Source of the DNA: JASSUD01 sp031963445
GTDB taxonomy: Bacteria > Pseudomonadota > Gammaproteobacteria > Burkholderiales > Burkholderiaceae
NCBI GenBank assembly: GCA_031963445.1
Contig: JASSUH010000002.1
Span: 1 to 64,000, forward strand
Length of the DNA: 64,000 nucleotides
Reading direction: 5' to 3'
Shown: one piece after another, positions 61,724 to 64,000 of the stretch
Numbering within the stretch: position 1 is the stretch's first letter
How the letters are laid out: every line of letters begins with the position of its first letter
Program-made: the position numbers and the translations under genes
Notes under the pieces: generated by a model
What the model saw: only the letters and a program-made list of their open reading frames with translations
Databases searched by the model: none
What the model was told of the DNA's origin: nothing

Positions 61724-62983
61724 CTACTGGTTCCCAGCAAAAACCACAGGGATGGAAAACAACCGTCCCCAAGATTCAATAGCCTGTCGCTGGATAGCTG
61801 GAATGGAGGTTTCCCTAGCCCACCAGTCATTGGCAACTCCGACAAGGACTTGAGGTCTTTCAACCATGCTGCGCAAGATTGGCCAGATCAGCAATTGTTC
61901 GTAACACACCAGATGCGCTACGGTCTGTCCATGAACTTGCGTCACGCCGGGATGCAACCATTTAGCCGCGGCCCCTTTGTTGTTAAATGGCAGCCACATC
62001 GAAATTGGGACTGGCATACGCCCAGGGAGTACTAAACCACCGTCTAAACCGATGCTAAACAATCCATTAACATATTGAGCGCTGTTATTTTCTTGGCGCC
62101 TTGCACCGATGAGTAAGGTAATTTTTTTGGAACGAGCTACGCTACTGATGCGCTGCCAAAAAGGTGCGTTTATGTCCCAGTTCCCTCCGATTGCCTCTGG
62201 CAAGACAAGTACCGTATCAGATGGTGCTTTCTCGACCCAGTATTTTGTGATTGACAGGACCTGACGCATTCTTGTGTATTCCTCGTCAACATTACGCGTG
62301 GGTTCAAAACGAGTATCAATGGCGATCCAATTTTCTGCTTTAGGTATGACATAAAACACATTCGTCAAAAAAGAAATGATTATTAAACCAGCAATCATCT
62401 GACTCCAATTGCGTTTGCGCGTAGCAAGCAGTACTAGTAGTGTTACAAAAGAGAGAAGTCCAAGCCATCCAGTAGCTGGGAACCATGCCCCAGCCCCGGT
62501 GATTGGGTTGGCCCAGCCGATTATCCCAATTGGAGGTAGGGACAAAATAAGCATGATGGTGATAAGACGCCAGGTATGGTGATTTTTTCCCCAGAAAGCA
62601 GCCCAGGTTGCAGCAAGAAGCACGTTTGGAACAACCCACACAGCTAATCCTGCGAACGTCGATGGCCCAGAAAAAGGATCGGAAAAGAAAACCGATGCGC
62701 CTGGAAGAAGACCACGGCCTGCGACAAGGTAATAAGCCAAAAGAGCAAAGAAAGCGATGTGCCGGCGGTTAGCAGATCGCCATATGACTACAATCAGCGG
62801 CAAACTAAGCATGGCGGAAACACTACCGTGCCAACCAAGGAATCCTATAAACCCAGAAAATGGTATTAGTGCGTACTGATAAAGTTGTCTTGCACCTTTA
62901 CCTTTACTAACAGTAATGGCATGACTTGCCATGGACATAGCATATATTTTCAGATTTGATGCTTCGATGCGATTGATCTTCAT
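61724..62983 (-). CDS. traB: TraB-type conjugal transfer protein (nitrilase/Lnt-like)
   Basis: 419 residues. Six or seven membrane helices occupy residues 30-200. The C-terminal carbon-nitrogen hydrolase domain has Glu in LVLPEAIGGNWD and Cys in HLVCYEQLL. The position where Lnt has its catalytic Lys reads LPGRMPVPISMW, with Arg instead. Ti plasmid TraB has this architecture, but its reaction is not established. The gene is the next one after the coiled-coil protein gene. Confidence 0.82.
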   Translation of the reverse strand: MKINRIEASNLKIYAMSMASHAITVSKGKGARQLYQYALIPFSGFIGFLGWHGSVSAMLSLPLIVVIWRSANRRHIAFFALLAYYLVAGRGLLPGASVFFSDPFSGPSTFAGLAVWVVPNVLLAATWAAFWGKNHHTWRLITIMLILSLPPIGIIGWANPITGAGAWFPATGWLGLLSFVTLLVLLATRKRNWSQMIAGLIIISFLTNVFYVIPKAENWIAIDTRFEPTRNVDEEYTRMRQVLSITKYWVEKAPSDTVLVLPEAIGGNWDINAPFWQRISSVARSKKITLLIGARRQENNSAQYVNGLFSIGLDGGLVLPGRMPVPISMWLPFNNKGAAAKWLHPGVTQVHGQTVAHLVCYEQLLIWPILRSMVERPQVLVGVANDWWARETSIPAIQRQAIESWGRLFSIPVVFAGNQ

Positions 62984-63059
62984 TCTCTAGGTTTGAAATA
63001 AACAGCCCTAAAACAGTTATTTAAAGAATTATGTCTCTAATAATTATTAGATAAAATTA

Positions 63060-63824
63060 TTATTGCTTGGTTAGTTTTACGTGCACGTTATATCCATGCT
63101 CATTCAATTCCTTCATTAATCCTGATTGATTCACAGCCGATAAATCTAGTTGGGACAACAAGTGGTTTTCAATAATTCTTATTAATACCGGATCGGCGGA
63201 TAGCTGGGCGTTTGAGGTACCAGCACTTTGTACGTACTTTGAACTGATAGGTATATTTTCAAATTCTTGAAGGCGTTGTCGGAGCTGATGATTTTCAGCA
63301 GAAAGCTTAGCGTTTTGTCGTTCCGCATTGGCGAGCTTGTTGCGCAATTCTTTTATTTGGTGATCATCTCTTTGAATATCATCATTAGATGACTGCTCTA
63401 CATCTTCAGCCTCAGTGGCACCGCTAGAAAACGCTGATTTACTAATTTGTGATGGTGAGGACGTTTTGATATCGCACGATGTTGAATTTGGGGTTGTTAC
63501 GCCGATGTTCACTAATCGCAGCAATAAATTGTCTTTAATTTCCTCATCTATAGTATAGATATTGCATTCAACCCAACCTATACGCATGGCAATGTAATTT
63601 AGGTTGAGTATATTTTCATCAGAATCCGAGTAGACATCAATAATTTTTCCATCTTGACTGAATTCGAGAGCGGCAGAGGTATCGGTGAGAATCCATCTGT
63701 TTGGACGGTTATTGTCCTGCTGGTAACTATAGCTTTCAAAAATTTGGGCGATCTCAGCTGGGTCACTGAGATTACCGCTGATCATGGTTAAACGTGCGAT
63801 TGCGTCGACAGGAATTTGATCCAT
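63060..63824 (-). CDS. Coiled-coil protein upstream of traB
   Basis: 254 residues; ATG 63824 has GGAG 6 bases upstream. Residues 1-105 form an unassigned globular part. A linker and a coiled coil at about 160-190 (KELRNKLANAERQNAKLSAE, then HQLRQRLQEFE) follow, and a short C-terminal domain ends the protein. No membrane segment. It probably shares transcription with traB, 76 bases downstream. Not recognised. Confidence 0.7.
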   Translation of the reverse strand: MDQIPVDAIARLTMISGNLSDPAEIAQIFESYSYQQDNNRPNRWILTDTSAALEFSQDGKIIDVYSDSDENILNLNYIAMRIGWVECNIYTIDEEIKDNLLLRLVNIGVTTPNSTSCDIKTSSPSQISKSAFSSGATEAEDVEQSSNDDIQRDDHQIKELRNKLANAERQNAKLSAENHQLRQRLQEFENIPISSKYVQSAGTSNAQLSADPVLIRIIENHLLSQLDLSAVNQSGLMKELNEHGYNVHVKLTKQ

Positions 63825-63928
63825 ATAACACTCCTTTTATAAAATTTTTATCTAAGAATAAGTGGCCTGTTGATGTGCCTAACGTTTGTGCAGGATTTAA
63901 ATTATTAATTAGGGTTATTAAATAATTA

Positions 63929-64000
63929 TTATCGAATACGCCAACCATGAATTAGTTTGACTTTTCTATCATAAGGAAGGCATATTTTCTCGCCTTTGTC
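63929..64000 (-). CDS. 3' end of a gene cut by the right window edge
   Basis: On the minus strand the frame is open from base 64000 to TAA at 63929, giving 23 residues (DKGEKICLPYDRKVKLIHGW, then RIR). Such a short open frame can arise by chance, but the direction and the following 100-base AT-rich gap fit a neighbouring plasmid gene. Confidence 0.35.
   Translation of the reverse strand, partial: DKGEKICLPYDRKVKLIHGWRIR

Noticed and set aside
61309..61863. Longer XRE frame starting at 61863
   Set aside because: The first 81 codons overlap traB and the operator; ATG 61620 has GGAGG at the right distance.
1..64000. tRNA, rRNA genes and complete insertion sequences
   Set aside because: No cloverleaf with a TTCRA loop, no rRNA-like segment, and no transposase flanked by terminal repeats was found by eye; a tRNA or IS search would settle it.

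Overview
The window looks like roughly 64 kb of a large, AT-rich conjugative plasmid (or a plasmid-derived integrated element) from a proteobacterium, most likely one of the Burkholderiales. The Trb-type secretion genes follow the order of the Ti plasmid, with IncP-like KorA/KfrB, ParA and ParB relatives, and one integrase carries an N-terminal region (DUF3701-like) that I associate with Burkholderia and Ralstonia. The AT-rich composition, a giant NACHT/WD40 protein, a HEAT-repeat protein, two group II introns and a decaying repeat gene would suit an endosymbiont such as the endofungal Mycoavidus/Glomeribacter group. That placement is inference, not proof.

Layout. 1-23 kb is accessory DNA: the end of a coiled-coil gene, a frameshifted gene with four ~97-residue repeats, a 1810-residue TPR/coiled-coil/NACHT/pentapeptide/WD40 protein, a small gene cluster behind a copied plasmid promoter, vapBC, group II intron 1, a tyrosine recombinase, a SprT-like gene, an XRE/AbiEii-type toxin-antitoxin pair, group II intron 2, a 221-bp interrupted inverted repeat and a HEAT protein. 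23-33 kb (minus strand) is a transfer and regulation operon: KorA-like/KfrB, a HARP-like protein, an LPD7 protein, an ArdC/Toprim fusion, the TraG/VirD4 coupling protein and a VirB1-like transglycosylase. 33-37 kb is partition: a small RHH-like protein, ParA, ParB and a HerA-like ATPase. 37-48.5 kb is the Trb secretion system in the order B-C-D-E-x-y-J-L-F-G-I, headed by an HTH protein placed like TrbA. 48.5-59.5 kb is a type IVb thin pilus (PilM-PilV types, two TcpQ-domain proteins, a PilT-like ATPase). 59.5-64 kb holds a putative replication initiator with 24-bp repeats inside its gene, a probable counter-transcribed RNA, an XRE regulator, a Ti-type TraB and a coiled-coil protein.

How the genes work together. 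ParAB and the replication module would maintain the plasmid. The Trb channel, VirB1-like enzyme, coupling protein and thin pilus would carry out mating and recipient contact, and the ArdC/Toprim protein would protect and prime incoming single strands. Five upstream regions share an ATTRTAATATNAT promoter-like element just before an ATG, which suggests co-regulation.

The most striking pattern is one C-terminal domain of about 60 residues, KfrB-like. It ends six different proteins here: the KorA-like regulator, the HARP-like protein, the LPD7 protein, the ArdC/Toprim fusion, the coupling protein and, outside the backbone, the AbiEii-type toxin. All six end in R or K (five in R, one in RK).

Not seen: a relaxase, a prepilin peptidase, tRNA or rRNA genes, CRISPR arrays, or complete IS elements. 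All calls were made by eye, and no similarity search was run.
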